Counted from the stretch's first letter, positions 1 through 6,942 are shown. The stretch is 7,737 bases of DNA from Gemmatimonadota bacterium (GCA_024640185.1 JAHEFN010000102.1:1-7737), one strand, 5' to 3'. Numbers and translations are program-made. Notes: a model not told the origin generated them from the letters alone.

Positions 1-273
1 GCCGAGGGCGTGACGGACCAGCGGGTACTGCCCTCCTGAGCGGGGAATCATTGCCCCGAGTTCGGCAAGGGTCAGGGCACCGAGGAGGGCGTACGTCGCT
101 CCCGCGACCCAGACCAGCATGAACAGGGTGACACTGGGCACCCGCTCGGCCACCAGGCCGGGAGTGAGGAGGATCCCCATGCCGATCGTGTTGCCGACCA
201 GGACCGCGATGCCGAAGCCCACGCCGAGGATCTTGAGCAGCCCGCCTGGGATGCCCTGATGTTCCTTCGTCAC
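1..273 (-). CDS. APC-superfamily amino-acid permease, N-terminal 91 residues (cut by window edge)
   Basis: This is the start of a cytoplasmic-membrane transporter of the amino acid-polyamine-organocation superfamily. Only 91 residues lie in the window and the frame is open to position 1. The first hydrophobic helix (about residues 15-38) carries GNTIGMGILLTPG (28-40), the glycine-rich break in TM1 that binds the substrate backbone in this superfamily. A second helix follows (about 48-70), then AELGAMIPRSGGQYPLVR (70-87), the typical conserved TM2-TM3 loop segment of L-type and related APC permeases. The GTG start at 273 overlaps the TGA stop of the upstream protease gene (GTGA, 270-273). I see no good Shine-Dalgarno of its own, so translational coupling is likely. 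Family assignment is firm. The substrate cannot be told from this fragment. Confidence 0.88.
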   Translation of the reverse strand, partial: MTKEHQGIPGGLLKILGVGFGIAVLVGNTIGMGILLTPGLVAERVPSVTLFMLVWVAGATYALLGALTLAELGAMIPRSGGQYPLVRHALG

Positions 274-1367
274 CGAGCCGTCGCGCCCTGCCGCAATCGC
301 TCCACCAGCAGGACGTCGGTGACGTTGTCCCGGGTGATCAAGCCGATGAAGTGGCCCTCCGCATCGACGACGGGGAGCGCGTCACGACGACTCTCGTGCA
401 ACCGGCCGACGGCCTCCTCGAAGCTCGACGCCACCGGCACCACACCGCTCACCGCCGGGAGGGCCATCGCGGCGGTCACCGGGGCTGCCAGTCCCGCATC
501 GGCCACGCCGCGGAGCATGTCGTCGCGGGTCAGGGTGCCCATCAGGTGGCCGGAGGCATCGAGTACCGGAAAGGCCCGTTGATCGCTGCGGGTGAGGATC
601 GCGATCGCGGCGCTCAGGGGCATCTCGGGAGGAAGGACGCGCACATCGGTGACCGTGAGCCGCTCAGCGGTCATCGAGCCCGCGAGATGCTTGGTCTGGA
701 CCGCATCAAGTTCGGCCTGGGCGCCGAGGAAGACGAAGGCCGCGATCAACACCAGCATGATGCTCCACTGAAAGCCGACGAAGGCGAACGCCACCGCCAG
801 CACCTGGCCGGTCCGGACGGCAATCAGGGTTCCCCGGACCATCCCGAATCGCGAGGCGAGCAGCGCCCGGAGCACCCGGCCGCCATCCATCGGGAACGCC
901 GGGATCAGGTTGAAGCCGAGCAGCAGGGCGTTGGTCCAGGCGAGGCCACTCCAGAGGCCGAGTTGGGAGGCGGAGCTGGGGAAGAGTGCGTCGCTGCCGG
1001 CGAGCAGGATCACGCCACCGGCCAGCAGGCCCCCCAGCACCAGGGTCACCAGCGGCCCGGCCAGGGCAATCACCAACTCCTGCCGTGGTTCCTCCGGCAT
1101 CCGGGCGATCCGCGCCAGCCCACCGATCGGGGTCAGCAGGACGTCCGGGGTGCCGATCCCGTAGTGACGTGCCGCGGCGATATGGCCGAACTCATGGAGC
1201 AGGATCGAGACGAAGATCAGGGCGATGAAGACGAACTCACCGACCGCCCCGCTGGCACCATCGACCCGCCAGCCGCCCCAGGCGTACCAGCCCAGGAGCA
1301 GCAACAGCGTGGCATGCACGCGCACGACGGTCTCCCCGACGCGCCCGATGGTGAACGACCAGCCCAT
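270..1367 (-). CDS. Site-2-protease-type M50 intramembrane metalloprotease with tandem CBS domains
   Basis: A 365-residue polytopic membrane zinc protease expected to cleave substrates within the bilayer. The N-terminus (about residues 20-33) is hydrophobic. The zinc-binding HEFGH is at 58-62 inside the second hydrophobic segment. Further membrane segments lie at about 97-125, 138-157 and 185-215. The second family motif, NLIPAFPMDGGR (153-164), supplies the third zinc ligand, Asp161. Two CBS domains follow, at about 231-288 and 297-356, each ending in a G-x-(L/I)-T-R-D signature (277-282 and 342-347). This matches the S2P subgroup with C-terminal CBS pairs, in which ligand binding to CBS is thought to gate activity. 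The frame is open upstream to 1619, but the ATG at 1367 is chosen because CAGGAG lies 7 nt upstream and the family N-terminus (MGWSFTIGRV) begins there. It overlaps the downstream permease by 4 bases. The natural substrate is unknown. Confidence 0.93.
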   Translation of the reverse strand: MGWSFTIGRVGETVVRVHATLLLLLGWYAWGGWRVDGASGAVGEFVFIALIFVSILLHEFGHIAAARHYGIGTPDVLLTPIGGLARIARMPEEPRQELVIALAGPLVTLVLGGLLAGGVILLAGSDALFPSSASQLGLWSGLAWTNALLLGFNLIPAFPMDGGRVLRALLASRFGMVRGTLIAVRTGQVLAVAFAFVGFQWSIMLVLIAAFVFLGAQAELDAVQTKHLAGSMTAERLTVTDVRVLPPEMPLSAAIAILTRSDQRAFPVLDASGHLMGTLTRDDMLRGVADAGLAAPVTAAMALPAVSGVVPVASSFEEAVGRLHESRRDALPVVDAEGHFIGLITRDNVTDVLLVERLRQGATAR

Positions 1368-1374
1368 GGCAACG

Positions 1375-1379
1375 CTCCT
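1375..1379 (-). promoter_or_regulatory. Ribosome binding site of the M50 protease gene
   Basis: The minus strand reads AGGAG here, 7 nt before the ATG at 1367. It fixes the start: the longer reading frame back to 1619 lies inside speA on the other strand and has no comparable site. Confidence 0.75.
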
Positions 1380-1471
1380 GCACCGGAAGGGCACGGCGGG
1401 CAGGGTCGCCCGGGCCGCTGTTGCTACCGGTCGCTGAACATTACACTTGACCCCCCGATGTCGTTCCCCCC

Positions 1472-1477
1472 GAGGAG
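1472..1477 (+). promoter_or_regulatory. Ribosome binding site deciding the speA GTG start
   Basis: GAGGAG lies 7 nt before the GTG at 1485. The in-frame ATG at 1458 has no purine-rich site upstream (ACTTGACCCCCCG precedes it), and this RBS would fall inside its coding sequence. The GTG is therefore preferred. Confidence 0.75.
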
Positions 1478-1484
1478 ACTGCCC

Positions 1485-3416
1485 GTGACCAGCACCCCGA
1501 TTCACGCTGCACCCGAGACCACGCCCTGGCGGGTGGAGGATGCCGAGGAGCTCTACAACATGGCCGGGTGGGGCCTGGGCTACTTCCGGGTCAATGCAGA
1601 GGGGCGCGTGGCGGTGCACCCCGACCCGGACGCGGAGATCTCGGTCGACCTCTACCAGATGGCGATGGACCTCAGCGAACAGGGTGTCGGCCTCCCCCTG
1701 CTGCTGCGCTTCAGTGGGATCCTCGAGTCACGGATCGCCGAACTGGCGGGCCAGTTCAAGGCGGCGATCGACGACTTCGGTTACGAGGGGAGCTACACCA
1801 CGGTCTATCCGGTCAAGGTCAACCAACAGCGTCACGTGGTCCAGGAAATCGTCGAGTTCGGTTCTGCCCACGGGGTGGGGCTGGAATGTGGCTCCAAGCC
1901 GGAGCTCATGGCGGTGCTCGGCCTCGACGAATCGATTCGGCACCTCATCGTCTGCAACGGCTACAAGGACGAGGAGTTCATGCGGCTCGCCCTCATCGGG
2001 CAGCGGCTCGGCCACCGGGTCGTGGTGGTCATCGAGCAGCTCAACGAACTCGACGCGCTGCTCCGGGTGGCCGATGAGATGGGGGTCGAGCCGACGCTCG
2101 GCGTGCGCATCAAGTTGGTGGCGGAGGGGTCGGGTCGCTGGGCCCAGAGCGGCGGGGAGAAGTCCAAGTTCGGCCTGAGTGCGGTGGAGCTGGTCCAACT
2201 CCTCGACCGGCTGACCGCGATGGGGCGACAGCACCTGTTGAAGCTGGTGCACTTCCACCTCGGCAGTCAGATCACCGACATCCGCCACGTGAAGGCGGGA
2301 CTCGAGGAGGTCGGCCGCTACTACGTGGAGCTGCGGAAGATGGGTTTCGGGGTCGAGTTGGTGGATGTCGGTGGTGGGCTCGGCGTCGACTATGACGGCA
2401 CCCGATCCACCCGCGCCGCGTCGGTCAACTACACCATGCGCGAGTATGCCGCCGACGTCGTCTACACCATCGGGGGGATCTGCCGCGCCGAGGAGGTTCC
2501 GATGCCGGACCTGATCTCGGAGAGCGGTCGCGCGATCACCGCCCATCATGCGCTGTTGCTGGTCAACGTGATCGACTGCGAGTCGGTGGGCGCCCCACAG
2601 CAGGTCCAACTGAGCGAAGACACCCAGCCGCTGCTGCTCGAGATGCAGGAGAACCTCGCCGCGCTCTCGCTGGACCGGGTCGAGGAGATCTTTCACGACG
2701 CGCTCTTCGCCAAGGAGCGGGCACAGCAGTACTTCACCAGCGGGATCTTCTCGCTGCGGGAGCGTGCCCAGGCGGAGCAACTCTACCTGATGACCTTGAA
2801 TGCGCTGGCCGCCGTCACCGCCGACGATCGGGAGAGCTTCCCCGAACTGGCGCAGCACCTCGAGGTCTCGCTCGTCGACCGCTACTTCTGCAACTTCTCG
2901 TTGTTCCAGAGCCTGCCCGACAACTGGGCGATCGACCAGCTCTTCCCGATCATGCCGATCCATCGATTGCACGAGTTTCCCTCGCGGCGCGGCACCCTGC
3001 AGGACGTGACCTGTGACTCCGACGGGAAGATCGACCGCTTTGCCGGGGGCCGGGAGGGGCAGTCCTCATTGGAACTGCACCCGTGGCGCGAGGATGAGCC
3101 GTACATCCTGGGGATCTTCCTGACCGGGGCGTACCAGGAAATTCTCGGCGACCTCCACAACCTCTTCGGTGACACCAACGCGGTGCATGTCCGGGCGAGG
3201 GAGGGCGGCTACGACATCACCGACCTGGTGCACGGCGATACGGTGACGGAGGTCCTCACCTACGTCCAGTTTCACGCCAGCGACCTGTTGGCGACCTTCC
3301 GCCGCAAGGTGTCCCGTGCCGCGGGGCTCTCCCGGCAGGACGCCAACGCCTTCATCGCCGACTACGTCGCAGGACTCGAGGGGTACACCTACCTCGAGGG
3401 CGGCGGCGGGCAGTAG
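1485..3416 (+). CDS. speA: Biosynthetic arginine decarboxylase (EC 4.1.1.19)
   Basis: A 643-residue PLP-dependent, fold III (alanine racemase-like barrel) enzyme that converts arginine to agmatine and CO2, the first step of the agmatine route to putrescine. Length matches the SpeA family (E. coli about 658). Visible landmarks are the N-terminal YNMAGWGLGYF (24-34), YPVKVNQQRHVV (108-119) with the PLP-binding Lys111, GLECGSKPEL (132-141), the KFGLS segment (228-232), HFHLGSQ (256-262), the glycine-rich phosphate-binding VGGGLGVDYDG (295-305), ESGRA (346-350), and VTCDSDGKID (508-517) with the catalytic Cys510 supplied across the dimer. C-terminal LTGAYQEILGDLHNLFGD (546-563) is also typical. 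No key residue is missing. Start is GTG at 1485, set by GAGGAG 7 nt upstream; an ATG at 1458 would add 9 residues. It is monocistronic here. The next gene is convergent gltA, and no other polyamine gene is in view. Confidence 0.96.
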   Translation: MTSTPIHAAPETTPWRVEDAEELYNMAGWGLGYFRVNAEGRVAVHPDPDAEISVDLYQMAMDLSEQGVGLPLLLRFSGILESRIAELAGQFKAAIDDFGYEGSYTTVYPVKVNQQRHVVQEIVEFGSAHGVGLECGSKPELMAVLGLDESIRHLIVCNGYKDEEFMRLALIGQRLGHRVVVVIEQLNELDALLRVADEMGVEPTLGVRIKLVAEGSGRWAQSGGEKSKFGLSAVELVQLLDRLTAMGRQHLLKLVHFHLGSQITDIRHVKAGLEEVGRYYVELRKMGFGVELVDVGGGLGVDYDGTRSTRAASVNYTMREYAADVVYTIGGICRAEEVPMPDLISESGRAITAHHALLLVNVIDCESVGAPQQVQLSEDTQPLLLEMQENLAALSLDRVEEIFHDALFAKERAQQYFTSGIFSLRERAQAEQLYLMTLNALAAVTADDRESFPELAQHLEVSLVDRYFCNFSLFQSLPDNWAIDQLFPIMPIHRLHEFPSRRGTLQDVTCDSDGKIDRFAGGREGQSSLELHPWREDEPYILGIFLTGAYQEILGDLHNLFGDTNAVHVRAREGGYDITDLVHGDTVTEVLTYVQFHASDLLATFRRKVSRAAGLSRQDANAFIADYVAGLEGYTYLEGGGGQ

Positions 3417-3430
3417 GCCGGGTCGGAGCC

Positions 3431-3473
3431 CGGAGCATGGCCGCAAAGGCAACTCTGTGATGGCCCTGCTCCG
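3431..3473. repeat. Inverted repeat just downstream of speA (possible terminator)
   Basis: CGGAGCA (3431-3437) pairs with TGCTCCG (3467-3473). After one mismatch the stem continues with GGCC (3439-3442) against GGCC (3462-3465), leaving a 19-nt loop. It begins 14 nt after the speA stop, the right place for a transcription terminator. It lacks a following T-run, so factor-independent termination is doubtful. A role in 3'-end stabilisation is equally possible. Confidence 0.45.
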
Positions 3474-3494
3474 AGGCGGCACCAACTCGAACCA

Positions 3495-3566
3495 CGAAGA
3501 TCGGATTCGCCGCACTCGGTCTCTCCGCACCTGGGCGAGTGGCGCGCGGCGAAGAACCGATCTTCG
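3495..3566. repeat. Long imperfect palindrome in the speA-gltA gap
   Basis: Three stem blocks stack in one 72-nt hairpin. CGAAGATCGG (3495-3504) pairs with CCGATCTTCG (3557-3566). TTCGCCG (3506-3512) pairs with CGGCGAA (3547-3553). CACTCG (3513-3518) pairs with CGAGTG (3536-3541). That gives 23 base pairs, with a 1/3 internal loop, a 5-nt bulge (3542-3546) and a 17-nt apical loop. Neither strand has a T-run after it, so it is not a simple terminator. It could be a REP-like palindrome, a structured small RNA, or part of an mRNA 3' end. The pairing is directly visible; its function is not. Confidence 0.6.
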
Positions 3567-3582
3567 CTCATCGAGGGTGCCG

Positions 3583-3626
3583 CTCTCCGCCGGGCAATGG
3601 TGGACCGAGCACTGAATGCCGGAGAG
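3583..3626. repeat. Short inverted repeat, third in the speA-gltA gap
   Basis: CTCTCCG (3583-3589) pairs perfectly with CGGAGAG (3620-3626) around a 30-nt loop. The stem is short and the loop long, so on its own this would be weak. It is listed because it completes an unbroken run of dyads across the gap. Confidence 0.3.
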
Positions 3627-3633
3627 AAAGCGA

Positions 3634-3666
3634 CGAGGCCGGCACCCCAATGGGGCGCCGGCCTCG
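3634..3666 (-). terminator. Rho-independent-type terminator of gltA
   Basis: CGAGGCCGGC (3634-3643) pairs perfectly with GCCGGCCTCG (3657-3666). After one A/C mismatch, CCCC (3645-3648) pairs with GGGG (3652-3655), leaving a 3-nt loop (AAT). The hairpin starts 21 nt beyond the gltA stop. On the minus strand it is followed by TCGCTTTCTCTCC, a pyrimidine stretch with interrupted Ts. On the plus strand no T-rich run follows. The very GC-rich stem fits a strong terminator for gltA and may also block read-through from speA. Confidence 0.75.
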
Positions 3667-3687
3667 CTGCCGTGTGACCGTGTCGAC

Positions 3688-4971
3688 CTATCGGTTCTTC
3701 ATCGGCACATACGCCCGTTCGGCGTGGCCAGTATAGACCTGGCGTGGCCTGGCGATCTTCTGCTCCTTGTCGGTGATCATCTCCTCCCACTGGGCCAGCC
3801 ACCCGGGGAGGCGTCCGATCGCGAAGAGCACCGTGAAGTAGTCGGTCGGGTAGCCCATCGCCTTGTAGATCAGGCCACTGTAGAAGTCGACGTTGGGGTA
3901 GAGCTTCCGCGAGACGAAGTAGTCGTCCTCGAGGGCGATCCGCTCCAGCTCGAGGGCGATCTCAAGCTTGGGGTTGAGCCCGGTCTGTTCAAACACCTTG
4001 TCGGCGGTCTCCTTGATCAACTTGGCGCGCGGGTCATACGACTTGTAGACCCGGTGACCGAAGCCCATCAACCGGCCCTCGCCCTGCTTCACCTTTTCGA
4101 TGAAGGCGGGGATGTTGGCCTTGGTGCCGATCTCGTCGAGCATCCGCAGGACCGCCTCGTTGGCGCCACCGTGCAGCGGGCCGTAGAGCGCCGCGATGCC
4201 CGCCGAGACCGCCGAGTACGGATCGACACCGGAGGAACCAACGGCACGCACCGCCGACGTCGAGCAATTCTGTTCGTGATCGGCGTGGAGGATCAGCAGG
4301 ATCTCCAGGGCCCGCTGGAGCACCGGGTTGGGTTCGTGCTTCCCGCCAATGCTGAACGTCATGTTCACGAAATTGGCGACGTAGTCGAGGTCGTTGCGCG
4401 GAAACTCGAACGGCAGCCCCCGCGAGTGCCGGAAGCAGAACGCGGCCAGCGTGGGGAGCTTGGCCATCAGGCGGACCCGCTGGACATAGCGGTTGGCCGG
4501 GTCGTGCACGTCCTTGGCATCGGGGTAGAAGGTCGACATCGCACCGACCGTCCCGAGCAACATGCCCATCGGGTGGGCATCGTAGCGGAAGCCTGCCAGG
4601 AACTTGCTGATGTTGGTGTGGACGTAGGTGTGGTAGCGGATGTCCTCCTTCCACACGTCCAGCTGCTGCTGATTGGGGAGTTCGCCCTCGTTGAGCAGAT
4701 GGGCCACCTCGAGGAACGAGGCGTGCTCGGCCAGTTGGTCGATTGGGTAGCCGCGATAGCGCAGGATGCCCTTGTCGCCATCGATGAAGGTGATCTGGCT
4801 GCGACACGCGGCGGTGTTCATGAACGCCGGGTCGTAGGTCATCATCCCGAAGTCATCGTCCTGCACCTTGATCTTGCGAAGGTCGATGGCGCGGATGGTG
4901 TCATCGGTCACCGGCACTTCGTACTGGGTTCCGGTCCGATTGTCGGTGATCGTCAGGGTATTGCTTGCCAC
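3688..4971 (-). CDS. gltA: Citrate synthase, type II (EC 2.3.3.1/2.3.3.16)
   Basis: A 427-residue cytosolic enzyme that condenses oxaloacetate and acetyl-CoA to citrate, the entry step of the TCA cycle. The length equals E. coli GltA, the hexameric type II form. Visible landmarks are FGMMTYDPAF (41-50), GILRYRGYPIDQLAE (68-82), HPMGMLLG (133-140), LHADHEQNCSTSAVR (228-242), GPLHGGANEAV (264-274) with catalytic His267, MGFGHRVYK (302-310) with His306, and NVDFYSG (360-366) with catalytic Asp362. All three catalytic positions are intact. The frame is open far upstream, but the GTG at 4971 is chosen because GAGGA lies 5 nt before it and the product then has the family length. A hairpin terminator follows. 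Upstream it diverges from a degenerate ADP-ribosylglycohydrolase gene; a possible -10 (TATCTT on the minus strand, 5021-5026) lies about 50 nt before the start, with low certainty. Confidence 0.97.
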   Translation of the reverse strand: MASNTLTITDNRTGTQYEVPVTDDTIRAIDLRKIKVQDDDFGMMTYDPAFMNTAACRSQITFIDGDKGILRYRGYPIDQLAEHASFLEVAHLLNEGELPNQQQLDVWKEDIRYHTYVHTNISKFLAGFRYDAHPMGMLLGTVGAMSTFYPDAKDVHDPANRYVQRVRLMAKLPTLAAFCFRHSRGLPFEFPRNDLDYVANFVNMTFSIGGKHEPNPVLQRALEILLILHADHEQNCSTSAVRAVGSSGVDPYSAVSAGIAALYGPLHGGANEAVLRMLDEIGTKANIPAFIEKVKQGEGRLMGFGHRVYKSYDPRAKLIKETADKVFEQTGLNPKLEIALELERIALEDDYFVSRKLYPNVDFYSGLIYKAMGYPTDYFTVLFAIGRLPGWLAQWEEMITDKEQKIARPRQVYTGHAERAYVPMKNR

Positions 4972-5080
4972 GGGAGTCCTCGGCAGTCCAGCAGGTCGTG
5001 GTGAGTTGCGCGAGCACCCAAAGATACACGGGAGGGTCGGGGGTTGCGGGGCAGGGGGCGGTGCGGTTTCCCTTGCCGCC

Positions 5081-5974
5081 ATGGTCCATTCTGAACCCGT
5101 CCCGGCCGTCGCTCGGCGCGAGGGATTCCTCGCCGGCGCGGTGATCGGCGCCGCCCTGGCCGCCCGCACCAGCGACGCCAGCGATCCGGGGGTGATTCGC
5201 GAGGCACTTGCCGCCGGGGCGCGACCGTTGCCGCCGCCGCCCGGTCGCCGGCGCGCGCCCACCGCACTCGCCGATGGCCTGCTCGAGGAACTCCTCGGCG
5301 GCGGGGTCGACCTGCACCGGCTGGCCGGGCGGTGGACCACGTGGGGCACGGAGGATGGCCTCGACGCCGATCCTGCGCTGCTCGAGGCGTTGGCGCACCT
5401 CCGTGAGTTCGACGCCCCGATCGGTGGGACCGCCCTGCGCGGCCCCTCGGCCCTCGCCGCGGTCCTGCCGGCGGCGTTGGCGTCCGCCTCGCCACGCTCG
5501 ATGCTCTCCGGGGCGTTCCACACCGCCCGCCTCCTCGACCCCGACCCCCAGAGTGCCCTCGCCGCCGCGGCAGTCGTGGTGGCCGCGTCACGGCTGCTCG
5601 AGGGGCATCGTGACTTCATGGCCGATGTCTTGGGTGTCCTTCGGGCGAATGACGCCGACCCGGCCTTCTTCGACCGCTTCCAGGAGATTCCGAGGGACCC
5701 TCGACAGATGCCGAGTGCCCCCGCCGGGGCATCGGTCCCTGCGGCCGAGGTGGCGATCTGGGCGCTCTGGTTGACCCATCACCGGCCGCGCTCCGCCGAG
5801 GTCCTCACGACGATGGTGGGTCGCGGTCGTGTCTCTCCCACGGCTGGCGCGGTCCTTGGGGCATTGCTCGGGGCGCGTGACGGGATTGCGACATGGCCCC
5901 GGGTGTGGTGTGACGAGGCAGGGGAGGGCGTGGCGCTGCGTCGGGCGGTGGCCAGGACGCTGAGTGAGCGGTGA
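5081..5974 (+). CDS. ADP-ribosylglycohydrolase (DraG/ARH)-fold protein, probably catalytically inactive
   Basis: This 297-residue Ala-rich protein has the outline of the ADP-ribosylglycohydrolase family, binuclear-magnesium enzymes that remove ADP-ribose from proteins. It begins with GFLAGAVIGAALA (15-27), matching the family's G-x3-GxAxGDALG opening. GTALRGPSALAAVLPAALA (116-134) corresponds to the conserved NGALMR-P region. Helical segments follow (157-175, 221-233), then GAVLGALLGARDGIATWP (256-273), matching the GALAGAxxGxxxIPxxW end. The metal ligands appear lost: the N-terminal Asp is Ala, the TDDT site is RAPT (58-61), and the C-terminal DTDT site falls in a GRGRVSPT stretch (247-254). 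A non-enzymatic or ADP-ribose-sensing role is possible but is inference. The ATG at 5081 is the only reasonable start but has no Shine-Dalgarno, so initiation may be leaderless or weak. It diverges from gltA and converges on the DUF1684 gene. Confidence 0.75.
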   Translation: MVHSEPVPAVARREGFLAGAVIGAALAARTSDASDPGVIREALAAGARPLPPPPGRRRAPTALADGLLEELLGGGVDLHRLAGRWTTWGTEDGLDADPALLEALAHLREFDAPIGGTALRGPSALAAVLPAALASASPRSMLSGAFHTARLLDPDPQSALAAAAVVVAASRLLEGHRDFMADVLGVLRANDADPAFFDRFQEIPRDPRQMPSAPAGASVPAAEVAIWALWLTHHRPRSAEVLTTMVGRGRVSPTAGAVLGALLGARDGIATWPRVWCDEAGEGVALRRAVARTLSER

Positions 5975-5988
5975 GAGGGGAGCGATGA

Positions 5989-6013
5989 CGGTGGCGACGT
6001 GACGTGACCACCG
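5989..6013. terminator. Weak hairpin between two convergent stop codons
   Basis: CGGTGG (5989-5994) pairs with CCACCG (6008-6013) around a 13-nt loop, within the 41-bp gap between the plus-strand stop at 5974 and the minus-strand stop at 6016. The position suits a bidirectional terminator, but the stem is short and no T-run follows on either side. Confidence 0.3.
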
Positions 6014-6015
6014 GT

Positions 6016-6942
6016 CTATCGCTTGTACGTCTTCTCGCCGGCGGTGATCGCCTCTGCGAACCAGTTCTCCCGCGGGGGCAGCGGGCACGGTGAGGCGTCG
6101 GTGAAGGCGCAGTCAGGATTGCGGGCCCGGTTGAAGTCGACCACCGTGTGCCCCGTCGAGTCGGCGAACTCGACATCGACGAAGCGGCCCGCTGGGTAGC
6201 TCTCCTCCCCACTGGTGGCATCGTGAATCACCACCAGCCATGAGGTCCCCCCGCGTCCCTTGGTCAGCGCGGTGAGCGGGACGCGCCGTCCCGCAATCTC
6301 GATGGTGACGGTCCCGGCCACCTGGCGAGGAAGATCGAAGCCGCGGACGGTGGCCACCTGGCGCCAGTCATCGAGTGCCGGGGTGAAGTGCGCGTCGAAC
6401 CGCCACGCCGTGTCGGTCGGCCAGCGCTCGACGCCGTTGAAGGTCTCACGGGCCGGCGCGAGGGTGTCGGTGACCCAGATGGTGACCGCCCCGGCAGCCC
6501 ACCGTGCGGTGAGTCGGATCGGTCCCTGCCACGCCGCGGCGCCGTCGATCTCGGGGCGATCGCGGAGCGCGAGGGTGTGTGCCTCGCGAATCGACTTTTC
6601 GCCGACCCAGAAGACGCCGCTGTCCGCCGTGAGCACCAGCGAGTCGACATGGGCGGTGAGTCGACCGATGAGGGCGCGTGCCTCGCGGCCGGGAATCGCG
6701 CAATCATTGGCGGGGTCTGCACCGATCGTGGCGGGGAGGTCGGCGTCGGCGAGGTGACAGAGTGCCGTCTGTGCGAGGGGTCCCGCAGCACTCGGGAGCC
6801 ACGTGTCGCGGACGGCGGCCCATCGTGCGACCTCGTCGGCGTGCACGGCGGGATCGATTGCTGAATGCTGAATCGTCGGCTCGGCAGTGCAACCGAGCAG
6901 CAGGAACAGTGTGGCGACGTGCAGCGAACGGGGGCTCGGCAT
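6016..6942 (-). CDS. DUF1684 family lipoprotein
   Basis: A 308-residue exported lipoprotein of unknown function. Residues 1-18 form a short type II signal peptide with lipobox LLGC, acylated at Cys18. The C-terminal half carries the DUF1684 hallmarks in order: VPLTALTKGRGG (221-232), DATSGEESYPAGRFVDVEF (241-259), VVDFNRARNPDCAF (267-280), CPLPPRENW (286-294) and the closing AGEK (301-304). The central region (about 105-220) is predicted beta-rich. No enzymatic motif is recognised, and the family is widespread without an assigned activity. The ATG at 6942 is preferred because GGAG lies 4 nt upstream (6947-6950) and the signal peptide begins there. An ATG at 6972 would add 10 residues with no RBS. 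It is divergent from the multiheme cytochrome, also a predicted lipoprotein, which hints at but does not prove a shared envelope role. Confidence 0.88.
   Translation of the reverse strand: MPSPRSLHVATLFLLLGCTAEPTIQHSAIDPAVHADEVARWAAVRDTWLPSAAGPLAQTALCHLADADLPATIGADPANDCAIPGREARALIGRLTAHVDSLVLTADSGVFWVGEKSIREAHTLALRDRPEIDGAAAWQGPIRLTARWAAGAVTIWVTDTLAPARETFNGVERWPTDTAWRFDAHFTPALDDWRQVATVRGFDLPRQVAGTVTIEIAGRRVPLTALTKGRGGTSWLVVIHDATSGEESYPAGRFVDVEFADSTGHTVVDFNRARNPDCAFTDASPCPLPPRENWFAEAITAGEKTYKR

Larger units (their letters stand above)
1368..1484. promoter_or_regulatory. Divergent promoter region between M50 protease and speA
   Basis: This 117-bp gap must hold promoters for both directions. 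On the plus strand, TTGCTA (1421-1426) and TACACT (1442-1447) resemble -35 and -10 boxes, but with a short 15-bp spacer. They would give speA a leader of roughly 30 nt. On the minus strand, TGTAAT (1440-1445) is a 5/6 match to a -10 box, with no clear -35 at the expected distance. The two -10 candidates overlap, so the promoters could compete for polymerase. This is consensus matching by eye and the sigma-factor preference of the organism is unknown. Confidence 0.3.

Noticed and set aside
351..1484. Plus-strand upstream extension of the speA frame (378 extra codons)
   Set aside because: It is the antisense of the M50 protease gene. The translation is low-complexity Gly/His/Arg/Gln-rich with no family features, whereas the minus strand encodes a clean S2P protein. 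It is an open-frame artefact of GC-rich codon bias.
1728..2972. Long minus-strand open frame inside speA (414 codons)
   Set aside because: It is a shadow of speA rich in His, Asp, Glu and Leu, with no recognisable domain or RBS. speA on the plus strand is unambiguous.
3431..3473. Possible integron attC site or tRNA in the gap after speA
   Set aside because: The dyad has no attC core sites (GTTRRRY type) and no integrase is nearby. A cloverleaf with a T-loop GTTCRAxxC cannot be built here.
3616..5004. Long plus-strand open frame antisense to gltA (462 codons)
   Set aside because: It is the mirror of the citrate synthase codons, rich in Val/Asp/Leu/His. It begins near the terminator hairpin and has no domain.
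5057..5080. GGCGG/CCGCC inverted repeat immediately before the ATG at 5081
   Set aside because: It has only five Watson-Crick pairs in very GC-rich sequence, and no RBS is there to be hidden. It is indistinguishable from chance.
4972..5619. Minus-strand N-terminal extension of citrate synthase (216 codons)
   Set aside because: The extension is Arg/Ala/Pro/Ser-rich with no domain, lies antisense to the ADP-ribosylglycohydrolase-like gene, and would break the usual 427-residue length. An RBS-supported GTG exists at 4971.
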